From contig JAQFVV010012405.1 in the NCBI GenBank assembly GCA_028023455.1, positions 1,695,677 through 1,759,676 of the forward strand: 64,000 nucleotides of DNA, read 5' to 3'. This DNA is from Epiperipatus broadwayi (lineage: Eukaryota > Onychophora > Udeonychophora > Euonychophora > Peripatidae). Position 1 is the stretch's first letter. Every line of letters starts with the position of its first letter. Of the stretch, positions 54,097-64,000 are shown piece after piece. The notes below the pieces were generated by a model. It saw only the letters and a list, made by a program, of their open reading frames with translations. It had not been told where the DNA came from and did not search any database. The position numbers and the translations under genes are program-made.

Positions 54097-54861
54097 AAAC
54101 CACTAAACATCACATGATCACCATTTCCTATGCATGCTCATAACTGTTATTAAAGCAGACAAAACTCTCCATACAGTAGTGCCACTCAGTGCAAGCCAGA
54201 GTAATCAATGGATGCCAGAAGGCTTGTGCATAAAATCCCTATCTAGTGCCTACTCATCCAATATCTTTAGACTAGGCCACAAGCCAGAAACTAGTCTGGG
54301 AATATTGGATGACACTAGATAGGGATTTTATGCACAAGCCCTTCTGGCATCCATTGATTACTCTGGCTTGCACTGAGTGGCACTACTGTATGGAGAGTTT
54401 TGTCTGTTTTAATAACAGTTATGAGCAAGCATAAGAAATGGTGATCATGTGATGTTTAGTGGTTTAATACCAATCTTGCCTAATAGGATAGTGATGGCTA
54501 TGGTTATTAAAGAGCCAAAGACACCAAAATGTATGGGTACTGAATTGAGTTCAGATCCATATGACTATATAAGCTAATGAGCTTAGACTGAAAATATTGT
54601 GTTTTCAATTTTATTCTCACAGTTTTATAGTTAAGTAGAGATAAAAAATGGCTGCAGGAGGGTTGCATTAGATCCTAAGATCTAGGTGCAGTGCTCTCAG
54701 ATTCAAGACTCCTCACTGACAAAGGCCACAAGCCAGAAGCTAGTCTGGGAATATTGGATGAGTAGGCACTAAATAGGGATTTTATGTACAAACCTTCTGA
54801 CATCTATTGATTACTCTGGCTTGCACTGAGGGGCGTTACTGTATGGAGAGTTTTGCCTGTT
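54097..54861. mobile_element. F1 element, copy 5: long 765-bp form with internal segment
   Basis: The whole stretch is bounded by a perfect 13-bp repeat, TATATGGATAGTT, at 54084-54096 and 54862-54874. It consists of a palindromic unit (54097-54463, core deleted), an internal segment of about 200 bases not seen elsewhere in the window (54464-54660), and a plus-strand unit with a core (54701-54759). This mirrors the PLE layout of inverted pLTR, body, pLTR. The internal segment has no frame of note. Confidence 0.75.
54701..54759 (+). ncRNA. Hammerhead-like core (F1), mutated
   Basis: CCTCA/TGGGA stem I, an outer ATTCAA/TTGGAT with one G-T-type change, core CTGACAA, stem II GGC-CACAA-GCC, then GAAGC where GAAAC is expected. 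Two core positions are lost, so activity is unlikely. Confidence 0.45.
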
Positions 54862-55178
54862 TATATGGATAGTTGTTACATATTATTATTTGGTAGTTAT
54901 AAGTTTATTTAATCTATAGAATAAATACTAAAACAGTTATATAATAATTGTTATATGACATTATATGAATTTAAAAAAAAAAAAAATAATAATAATAATG
55001 GATGCATCTAATTCAAGTTCCATAAGCCTTTAAAAAACAAATAGTATCTCACGTGATCTAATGAATATTTTCTTCTGAATCATAACTATTGAGATTTTAC
55101 AATGTTAATTTTTTCTGGTAACTGGTAAAATGAGATTATATGTACTAGCTATCCTATTCTTCAGTATATCAATGTTTA

Positions 55179-55240
55179 AACCACTAAACATCACATGATC
55201 ACTACTATATGGAGAGTTTTGCTTTGTTTTGAATTGTTTT
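55179..55240. mobile_element. F1 element, minimal 62-bp remnant with intact TSD
   Basis: A perfect 13-bp repeat, ATATCAATGTTTA, at 55166-55178 and 55241-55253 encloses only the outer end (AACCACTAAACATCACATGA), a fragment of the other arm (TATGGAGAGTTTTGC) and a T-rich tail. The interior was lost before or during insertion, because the duplications are intact. Confidence 0.7.
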
Positions 55241-55968
55241 ATATCAATGTTTACATTACGTTTTGATATTGTGGTGGTTATCTGCTTTAGCATTGGTAAT
55301 ACTTTGTTATCCACCATGCCATAAAATTTTTATTTACATTTTGTCTCATCAAAACATATAAAAGTTACTTAGATGGATTTATTTTACTTTGACTGCCATC
55401 TCTGATACAACTTAAAAAAAAAGTACATATTTATTATCATCAACAACCATATTAACTTGTGTTTACACTAAATATATAATAAATACAATTGATCTACCGT
55501 ATTATATCATTCAATTCATTATATCAAATTTTACAGTAAGCTTTCATTCTTTTATTAATGAAATAAATAGAAAAATAAAATTAAAATAAATATATAAAAA
55601 CAAGATGATATATACAGAATGATTGGTATAATATTGATCATTCTACATATCTAGTCTTGTTTTCTCACACATAGGTGCAATATGAATTTATATTATTAAC
55701 AAAACCTGTTTTAAATGCTATACTTTGTGCAGTCTGTTTTTAAAAGAATGGCATGTTTTACAATAATTAAATCATATAAACTTTCACTGACTATTTTGAA
55801 TTTTTCTATTTAATCATTAGCAGTTTTAATATAATTTTTAATATGTATTTTTGTCAAAAGAAGATACAAAATGGATTCATGTGTTTATATGACTTGTGAA
55901 TTATATGCATAATTTAAAATAAATTAAGATCAGCTTTAAAATCAAAAGGAACTTCTAAAAGTTATTGT

Positions 55969-56262
55969 ATTAAAACAGGCTAAACTCTCCATACAGGAGG
56001 ACCACTCAGTTCAAGCCAGAGTAATCAACGGATGATAGAAGGCTTTGGCATAAAATGCCTATCTAGTACCTGCTTATCCAATATCTTCAGACTAGTTTCT
56101 AGCTTGTGGCTTTCGTCAGTGAGGAGCTTTGCACAAGCCTTCCAGCATCCATTGATTACTCTGGCCTGAATTGAGTGGCACTTCTGTATGGAGAGTTTTT
56201 TCTATTTTAATAACAGTTATGAGCAAGTATAAGAAAAGGTGATCATATGATGTTTAGTGGTT
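55969..56262. mobile_element. F1 hammerhead-bearing element, copy 6
   Basis: A perfect 13-bp repeat, TAAAAGTTATTGT, at 55956-55968 and 56263-56275. It starts ATTAAAACAGGC and ends GATGTTTAGTGGTT. It carries one minus-strand core (56076-56124). The left end lacks the outer 60 bases that the right end has, so the arms are unequal, as in copy 1. Confidence 0.8.
56076..56124 (-). ncRNA. Hammerhead-like core (F1) with compensated stem II
   Basis: The core is CTGACGA. Stem II is AGC-CACAA-GCT, where other copies have GGC/GCC, so both partners changed together. GAAAC, AC-TA-GT and GTC are intact. Stem I is CCTCA/TGAAG, with one C-A mismatch but a U-G of other copies turned into U-A. The outer helix partner is missing. 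Confidence 0.55.
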
Positions 56263-56338
56263 TAAAAGTTATTGTGTAATAGATCTTGTTTTGACGTAGT
56301 TAAAATTTTTTTGTATAACATTAACATTACATTTTGTA

Positions 56339-56563
56339 CCACAGAGGCAAAAAACTCTCCATACAGTAGCACCACTCAGTTCAAACCAGAGTAAACAATG
56401 GATGCAAGAAGATTTGTGCATAAAATCCTGCACAAACCTTCTTGCATCTATTGTTTATTCTGGCTTGCACTGAATGGCGCTACCGTATGGAGAGTTTTGC
56501 TTCTGTGAAAAAGGGCTTGTGTAAGCATAAAGAATGGTAATCATGCGATGTTTGAGGGTTTAA
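56339..56563. mobile_element. F1 element, copy 7, core deleted
   Basis: A perfect 11-bp repeat, TACATTTTGTA, at 56328-56338 and 56564-56574. Both arms are present up to GTGCATAAAATCC, where they join directly: the whole hammerhead region is missing. Confidence 0.75.
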
Positions 56564-56574
56564 TACATTTTGTA

Positions 56575-58491
56575 TTCTCAATCAGGAATATAAATGAACA
56601 CAATACTTAAAACAAATAAATTAAATAAAACATTATAATGAAAAATACCTCAGGTGTTGAGTGATCATTTTGCCAGAAATTTAAAATTTTAAAAATAGAT
56701 GCCTCCTTATAATAAAGGCTTGAGTCTGGCTTATTTAAATATAATTGAGGCATAGATTAAGATGGATCCATCTTTTTCTAATAGTTCTGGCTTGTGTTTT
56801 AGAATTTGGAGTCCCATGTGATGCCATTATTCCATCTGATTGGCTGTCACTTAAGCATTTTTAAAGCGTATCTGTTTGAAGGTGTTTAGCTTTCACGTTA
56901 TTATATTATCTGTTTACGCTTAAATTTAATATATGCCTCCTTATGTATTATTCTAACCAGAAATTTAGATATTTTGTTCTTTTTTGGTCCTAGCATATTA
57001 TTCATTGTACATGGATGTAGGTAGTTTGTTCCAAAAATAAACCAGTTATCATCTTACTATAAATTGTCTTGTTGAATGTGTTCTACAATTTAGTAACTTA
57101 TTAATTAATGAAAAGTAATTTTAAATAAATATCTTACTTATATTGTTGTAGATTATTATGAAAACATTTAAGTTACAATTGTTAATATTTTTCAACATTA
57201 AATGTGTTTAAGTTGTCATTCTATCTAGCCTTATTTATGTTGATTGTATTCTTATTACATTCAATTGCTTTAAAAGTAAGGAATTAACATTTGCTGTCCA
57301 TAATTAAAACTTTTATTTGTTGATATAGCGATGATAAATTAAATTACTTGTTGCAGCACATTATCAAAGAAGGAAGGTTAGGTTAAGACTTCAGCATTTC
57401 ATATTACTCTAAATAATTTCAGTGCTATATTATTTCATTTATTTAAAAAGAAAAACAATCTGAAATAGGTTTGAAACATTAGGAGATACATTTTAAAACT
57501 TGTGTTTGCTACTCTTTACAATATAATCTGTACTGAAGAGATATTTTTTTAAATTTTTTATTGTTCAAATTACTTGAAAGCAAAACTGCAAGTTAGCAAC
57601 AGATTTAAATTCACACTTCACAATAAAAAATTTAAAATATATACAATTATATATTCTTTTAAACACAATATTGTAATATCAGAATCATGTGCTTTATTTT
57701 ATGTTATATTAAAATTATTTTTTATTAAGTAACTAAATCAATAAAACTTTATTCCTTTTAGATTTATTAAGCTTTGTACAGAGATTTAATTTAAATACTC
57801 CTACGTATTGCAAGAATTCATGAATTACATTCGTGCATATATATTTATAAATTTACGTAACATTAAAATTTGAAAATCATTTAAAGCTGATGAGGATTAC
57901 TATGTAATTGAAAGTGCTACTAAACAATTTAAAATATAATATTTTTTTTACCTTTAAATTGTTTATTTATATATTACATATAATATTTTTTTTAATGGGT
58001 ATTATACTTTTATATTTAATATATATATATATTGTCATGTAGATAATATGTTTTGAATTTTATGTATGCTGTATACTATGCTTAAATTGTTAATAATGTT
58101 TTCATGTATCATTTGATTATACCTAAATCATTTTTTATTTGAAGCTAAGTGTAAGTACATAATTCAAATAACTTTTTTCTTTCCATTAAGTTATAATAAG
58201 CACTAGAATTTTAATTTATTTTGAACTTTGAAATGATTTTTTGTTGTTGTTATTATTATTGTTTCGAATCTAATTCAATAATTAAAGTGATGTTTGTAAT
58301 ATAGCAAAAGTATTTGATTATTTCAATAAATATATAAAATTTCATATTATTATATATATACATACATTAAAATTTTCTATAAATTTAAAATGTCAAAACT
58401 TTTAATAAATATCAATTTTATACATTAATTCTTTATAATTAATTCAACTACAAATTTATTTATAGATAGTTATATTATTTTTCAAAATTAT
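56575..58491. other. Intergenic, no gene seen
   Basis: AT-rich DNA without a supported frame, RNA or repeat partner. A (TA)n stretch lies at about 58020-58033. Confidence 0.4.
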
Positions 58492-58505
58492 ATCATTAAT
58501 TAATA

Positions 58506-58697
58506 CATTGTACAGGCTTAAACCTTTGCAGGGTTTGAATTCAGACTTTCACATGACCCATTACTCTCAGTGCCATCTCATATTGCTGACCCACCTGATC
58601 ACACACATATCTTTTCAACATGTGTGTGATCAAGTGGGTCAGCAATATGAGATGACACTGAGAGTAATGGGTCATGTGAAAGTCTGAGTTCGAACCC
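58506..58697. mobile_element. tRNA-derived SINE, inverted dimer, 14-bp TSD
   Basis: A perfect 14-bp repeat, ATCATTAATTAATA, at 58492-58505 and 58698-58711. The arms mirror each other around CAACATG at about 58617. Each carries TGACCCAC, TGCCATCTCATATTGC and GGGTTTGAATTCAGA, which on the opposite strand is a B-box-type GAGTTCGAACCC. A single-arm relative lies at 24245-24380. Confidence 0.72.
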
Positions 58698-59161
58698 ATC
58701 ATTAATTAATATAATTTTTATTTACTTTTTTATTTCTAAATTTAACTTATCAATAATTTTAGTCTTATATAATTCTTTCTACACACATATTTTATCTTTA
58801 GTAGTTTTTATATTTTATATTTATAGAAAGTTTGATATATAAGATATATATAATAATATATTTTATATATATACAATTCTGAAAAAGTTTATTGAACATT
58901 TCAAGCTGTCAACTTAAATTTGAGAAATAATATATAAATTGCATATATGAAATGCCATAGAAAGAAATTAATATCGTTTTTATTACTTATGTTTGATATA
59001 ATATATCACATGCACCAAAAAAAAAGGAATAGAGACAAAAGGTGGATTATTTTGAATTTTCAGAATATTGTAGGTGGAAGTATTTGTGTAACTTTAAATT
59101 AGTTTCAATACAATTTCATACCATAAGAAATTTCTCATAACTATATTTTTATTTTCTTTCA

Positions 59162-59249
59162 GGATTAAACAGTTGGCCGAATTCAGTGTGAAGATATCTT
59201 CCAAGTGCAGTTCTGATATTTCACAAAGTGGTAGAAATTTAATTTGGTG
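59162..59249 (+). other. Candidate spliced exon (3' UTR of USE1 or unknown gene)
   Basis: A strong acceptor (TTTATTTTCTTTCAG|G) is followed by 28 open codons (IKQLAEFSVKISSKCSSDIS ...) ending in TGA at 59249. The sequence is less AT-rich than its surroundings and not repetitive. A donor directly after the USE1 stop (TAAG|GTATAG, 50515) could splice to it as a 3' UTR exon. No homology is recognised. This is a guess from splice signals only. Confidence 0.25.
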
Positions 59250-59816
59250 ACTTATATTAACATGAGTGAAGAAAAGAATTCTTTTTATCGCTTATAATAT
59301 TTTATTAAAAAACTCAAAATATTGAATTCAAAAATTATGCCCATTTGATTAAGTTGTTGCAAGGAATATTCATGTATGAGAGGCTTTCAAATATAAATGA
59401 GAATTTATTTTTTAAAAAATTATTTGCAGCAAATTAGAAAAGTTTTATATACTGGGCTTAATTACCATTGGTTAGATTAATTGCTTTGTTTTTTTTTAAA
59501 TTCTCTGATTTAAAGAAGGAATTTGGTCAATGGTAAATATAATGTTACATGGTTCATCATTTAATCACTATTCTGAGATTTCTGATTGTCAAACAAATGG
59601 TGTTCAAATAGATGGTAAAGCTACTATGAAGCAAATTAAGGGAATGGGAATGGACCCATTCATATATATTTAAAAAAATATTAAGGTTATGTTATAAATA
59701 TTTAAAAGGACTTTTTTGAAATTCTGCACAGTAGTAGAAAAATTCTAGCTATACTGTTGCATTCAAATAAAAAGTAAATAATCTAATAACTTTTTGAAAT
59801 TCGATGCCAAAAATAG

Positions 59817-59891
59817 TAGAACTGGAATTGATCCAAAGACCTTTTGCTTCAGAATTTGACACACTACACTAAATCACTTTGGGCAACTGCA
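59817..59891 (-). pseudogene. tRNA-like SINE head, degraded
   Basis: The minus strand reads AGTGATTTAGTGTAGTG (A-box-like) and, about 35 bases later, TTGGATCAATTCCAG (B-box-like, GGWTCRANTCC). No family partner was found in the window. Confidence 0.4.
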
Positions 59892-60149
59892 TTCAGATGA
59901 GTTCTAGTCAAAACTATACTATAAATGAAACCATGCATTCTATTTCACTTTCAGCAATTTTCGATTGTTAATGCACCAATGTGGAGACAGATGTAATTGT
60001 GAGGGAATAAAATGAGTACTATATATATATATATTTTTATTTTGAATGAAAGGCTAACTTTATGTTTTCAGTCAGGAATGTTGATTAACATTGTACATTG
60101 AATCTCAGAATAATTAACTATTATCCTCTCACAAGTGAGGCAATTAAAA

Positions 60150-60682
60150 CAGGATGTGATGTGATGTAATGTAGCTTCTCCTTAAACGGAGTCAAGAATC
60201 TCTCAGTAATAATGCCCAGAGAAACCTGTTAGCCACTTTATTTTCCATTCCTGAGTCTAAGTTTTCCCATATTCTGCTCCATCCCATTTCCACAACATAA
60301 TCTTTGTCAACTCTATAGCCTTTATATCTAAATTCCCCTTATCTTTTCCCAAACCAAGCATAAAAACCAATAATCCACTTTCTGTATAATCACTTTTTTC
60401 ATATTTATTCTTCCATAACTTCATTATATGTGCCCTTTCTGTTTTCAAGCATTTACATTCAATTAACAGATGCCTAATATTTTCTATTCCTTCCTTACAT
60501 AATTTACAGACTAAAGCACCCATATTTTTTCACTTAACATGTATATTCTCTTGTTACTAAAGATCCCATTCGAGCTTTAAACAATAAACTACTTTCCTTA
60601 CTATTATCATATATTAACTTGCACCTAATATTCTGTTTAATTTTATATATATTTAAACTCTTAATCTCCATACTAAATACAT
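60150..60682 (-). pseudogene. LINE ORF2 C-terminus and 3' end, copy 2
   Basis: The same family as 18778-19585. The fragment 60523-60257 reads [19 protein letters not shown], then [27 protein letters not shown] and KIMLWKWDGAEYGKT. Upstream, 60660-60540 has SLNIYKIKQNIRCKLIYDNS. A short stretch with an in-frame stop separates them. The 3' end again has a (TGATG)-like repeat. The 5' side is cut at about 60683 by an F1 remnant. Confidence 0.75.
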
Positions 60683-60729
60683 ACAGGCAAAATTCTCCAT
60701 ACAGTAGTGCCATCATGTGATGTTTAGGT
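60683..60729. mobile_element. F1 element, short remnant
   Basis: AGGCAAAATTCTCCATACAG and TAGTGCC join directly to ATCATGTGATGTTTAG. The two outer ends of F1 are present with everything between deleted. It abuts the truncated 5' side of the LINE copy. Confidence 0.55.
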
Positions 60730-61418
60730 GAAGCAATTATGTGCTTGTTTTTTTTTTTTTTTTTTTTGTAGAAGTGGAGGAACTGGTTAATATTTCATAA
60801 GAAATTTTGATAGTCATCACTGAATAGATTTTTCTGCAATGTTTTTATTGCAACTGATTAGTAAGGCATAATCTGTAAGTTAATATGTCTGTGAATATCT
60901 ATCAATTTGCATACAAAAAGGAACTAAATTCTCACTTGTATTTGAGTATCTCTTACACATCAAGACTTTTAACACTTAATCATGATCGGTGACATAGTTT
61001 GACATTGTTTGCCTTATTATCAACGCAACTTATTTTAACATCCTACATTTTTTAACTAAATCATACATAGATTTAAGGAGTGGATTCTCTGACAATATTT
61101 GTGAAAGAAAATCAAATATCAGTAATTACTTTATTTAATTACAATAATGATACCAAATTCATACAAGTCAGTTTTTAATTTTGAGTGGGTGTACATTAAC
61201 AGAAAGAAAAATTCGTGTTTTGCTGTTTCATTTGCAGTTCAATTCTATTGAGGCAAAGAAGATTAGATTTGCTGTATTTTTACTGTAAATAAATCTCTTG
61301 TAAATTATATAGAAAACATACATTGTTAATATTATCTTACGGATATTGTTTATATTATTTATTTACATAAGCAAACAGTTTGTTCTAGTATATATATTTT
61401 TGTGTAATTATATAAGGG

Positions 61419-61572
61419 CTTCAATCTACTCCACCCTCCAACTCTTCAGCCAGCCATACCATTGAAAATCTAATGATGGAACATGGACATGATAATAATA
61501 TTTGCAACAACAAAGGATTTGGGCATCAATGGTATTGTTGGCTGAAGAGTTGGAGGGTGGAATAGATCGAAG
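61419..61572. repeat. Palindromic repeat (about 154 bp)
   Basis: CTCCACCCTCCAACTCTTCA followed by GCCAGCCATACCATTG on the left faces CAATGGTATTG and TTGGCTGAAGAGTTGGAGGG on the right, in arms of about 48 bases. The loop is about 60 bases. MITE-like; family unknown. Confidence 0.65.
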
Positions 61573-62264
61573 TCTGTCCATTAAAGTTTAAAGATTTGCT
61601 ATTTTAATATAAACTGAGCATTAATTGTATATGTGTGAGAGATGATGATCTGGACCAACCGATGAGTGTTACAATATGAAAAACATATATTGGTGATCAT
61701 TTATCTTTTTCACATGTGTATAGTCATGTTTATTGGTTGTTTGAGATGGAGCGGATAGTTAAAGGGAGTCCTGAGGATCTCTGTTCACATCACTTGTATA
61801 ATTGCATCTAAAACTCCAAGTATATATTTCTTTGTAAATTTAATTCTTCATTTATATGTATTGAACAACTAAATAACTGTATTTTCAAATCATATATTTC
61901 TATGTAATAGGAAGACATTATAACAGATAATAAAATATAAAAAAAAATAATTTAAGTAAACCAAATATACTTTTGCATGTTAGAATATGACTGAAAGGGA
62001 AAGATTAAAAATTTTGGCTTGGTTAATTGCTGGAAATGAGCATATGATGAATCAAATCAGAGAGCCTTTAAGTGTCCAAATAAGCAAAAATGGTTTTCTT
62101 TAAATGTTTAATGGTAATGTTTTTTTTTTTTTTGATAATCATGATTATGATGCTAACATGAAAGTATACTTGGTTTATTTAAATTAATTTTTTATGCTTT
62201 ATTTTCAGTTATAGTGTCTTCATATTATTTATAATGATAGAGATTCACTCTCTTACATATATAT
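61573..62264. other. Intergenic, no gene seen
   Basis: AT-rich DNA with no supported feature. Confidence 0.35.
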
Positions 62265-63250
62265 TGTAACAGGGTGGGTGAAAAGGAGTGAGCCTGGGGT
62301 GATAGCAAAATCACCATCAACTCCAAATAAACATAATATTTCAATAATGAAATTTAAATAATGAGATAAAGATAAAATATTAAAGTAAGAAAGTAATGAT
62401 ATTAAAAATGTTAATATTAACACAACGTAATAGATATTCAAGTAACAGGATAGGAAGATGGGTGGTCACAACAAATGAAATTTCAATTAAAAATTAATTT
62501 AAATAATGAGATAAAATATTATAAGATATAAAAGATATTAAAGTAGAGCAGTTTATTTATTAAAGTAAGAGAAATATTAAAGCAATGTTTAATATTCAAA
62601 AATGTATAAGCAGTTTTATATATTAAAAGAAAGCATGAGATCCTGTGAGAGATCAGCCCAGTTACTCCTTAGAGCAACTATGATAAACTATAAATCTACC
62701 AACATTATAATAAGTAAAGGTAATAAAAAAAACCCATTCATCATCATGAATGATCAATCAAAATTCAATACAATAAATCAACAGTTAATCTGGTGATTGG
62801 ATTTGAAATGAGTCTACTATAGACCAGGCCAATTATTTAGCCTTTGCCAGCTGAGGGAAATTATCTAAACATAACTTGGATACACCAACTAAGTGCTAAT
62901 CCATCTGAATACATAATCACAAAAACAATGCTGGGATATTAAAATGTGCTGATCATCATCAATGCTCTGACCACTTAGTACCATTAATGTACTGGCCAAC
63001 TATAAATTTAAATTCTAATAGAGACTAAACTAAAATAAAATATAGTGCATGGACTTTGAAGTATATAATCCTTGTGCCAAAACCACGACAATGTCAAACT
63101 GGAATGCCCTGCATTAAAATATATCTGTTTAATATATCAGACTTATACTCAAATCTAGCTCAATGAACATGAGATCTATAACTCTTACAATGATCAAGAG
63201 ATGATGTAAACCTACAGTATTCTAAACTTGAGAATTAAGTCACTGGAATA
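62265..63250 (-). repeat. Long LTR-like repeat, copy 3 (partial, inverted)
   Basis: It begins TGTAACAG, the complement of the CTGTTACA end of copy 2, and its minus strand follows copies 1 and 2: the AACTCCAAATAAAC end region, then the TAGACCAGGCCAATTATTTAG block, the ATTATGTATTC... and GGCCAACTATAAAT segments. Similarity fades at about 63250, so it is truncated on its 5' side. Confidence 0.5.
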
Positions 63251-64000
63251 ATTTTAATAATGAAATACAAGTTTAATAATAACAATTTTAAAAAATGATA
63301 TTAAGGTCTCTAGAATAAGGCTATAAACATATCAATTAAGTTTTCTGATTTTGATGAATATACAATAAAAAAATCACATTGTGATTTACATGATTAATAT
63401 ACAAAATTCAAATTATTACATTATGGTTTATATATATATGTGCAGAGACACACATTCTGTAATATAGAAATGAACACGTAATTTGAATTGATATTTAATA
63501 ATAAAAAATGATTAAAATTTAGATATGTGTCTACTTGACATTCATTGATATATATATACACATACATACATATGGTGTGCATGTAATTTCTGAACATATT
63601 TGACTTGTACATAAAATAATAAATGATTAAAATTTTACATATATGTGTTTATTAAAGATTATTTTCACAATTAATTTTATTGGCCGAATATAGTCTTTTT
63701 TTTTTTTTTAAAAAAAAAGTCTATCAAATTTTTGATAGTTTATAAAAGTTTTCTTTCTGCTTTGACAGATTACTCTAAAAGATTTTTTTTTTAAATTTTT
63801 TTTTTTTTTAATAAATGAAAAAATCGTTTTATATATGTCTAATTTTTAAAATGTCATTTCTGACTAAAGAATATTAAAAAATAACTCAATGTATATACAC
63901 AAGACACATTTATCTGTGGTTCCTTGCAAGTATAGGTAAACACCAGCATTCTTCATCAAGCTTTCTTTTGATGAGCTTGGTTTTGATGATTGTCATTATC
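63251..64000. other. Right edge, no gene seen
   Basis: AT-rich DNA with short (TA)n/(CATA)n tracts near 63430 and 63550. Nothing coding. The last 60 bases (CTTTCTTTTGATGAGC) are too short to judge. Confidence 0.35.

Noticed and set aside
54095-54467. TTAA target duplication (piggyBac-type MITE) for the F1 elements
   Set aside because: TTAA flanks the palindrome here and at several right ends, but the perfect 11-13 bp repeats outside six copies show the true boundaries. The TTAA is part of the element end or flank.

Overview
The window is AT-rich animal DNA, roughly 70-75% A+T by eye. It holds one recognisable cellular gene, USE1, which encodes an ER-Golgi SNARE. The gene lies on the + strand in six small exons (11684-50513) with introns up to 18.8 kb. 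All splice sites are GT-AG, the phases agree, and the spliced product is 246 residues, close to the roughly 260 of vertebrate USE1. The source is a metazoan, judged from the USE1 exon structure, the hAT/ZBED-type and Penelope-like elements and the tRNA-derived SINEs. I suspect an invertebrate, possibly an arthropod, but cannot fix the lineage.

Layout. 1-5236: a minus-strand LTR retrotransposon (two copies of one LTR, a PBS, a decayed gag, no pol). 5237-11683: intergenic DNA with a hammerhead-bearing element and a gag/protease relic. 11684-50513: USE1. Intron 1 holds a 3-kb hAT element. Intron 2 holds a LINE tail, several foldback elements, a SINE and a Penelope-like (PLE) relic. Intron 3 holds an inverted-dimer element with two hammerhead-like cores. 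Introns 4 and 5 hold two copies of a 2.5-kb LTR-like repeat. The second of these was split by a 7.1-kb inverted PLE composite and by a 1.85-kb terminal-inverted-repeat element with an 8-bp target duplication. 50514-64000: 3' flank, with a dense cluster of hammerhead-element copies at 53.3-56.6 kb, SINE inverted dimers, a second LINE tail and a third LTR-like copy.

The most unusual signal is a set of repeats (called F1 and F3 here) that carry a hammerhead-ribozyme-like core: CUGANGA, a short stem II, GAAAC, a two-pair stem III, a GUC cleavage triplet, and a stem I with an internal loop. They are built as inverted dimers and flanked by 10-13 bp direct repeats. The full PLE in the same gene has the same architecture (pLTRs in opposite orientation) and the same target-duplication length (11 bp). 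I infer that F1/F3 are retrozyme-like, non-autonomous elements mobilised by the PLE machinery. That is an inference from shared structure, not a demonstration.

No CRISPR array, rRNA or intact canonical tRNA gene was seen. No second cellular gene could be supported.
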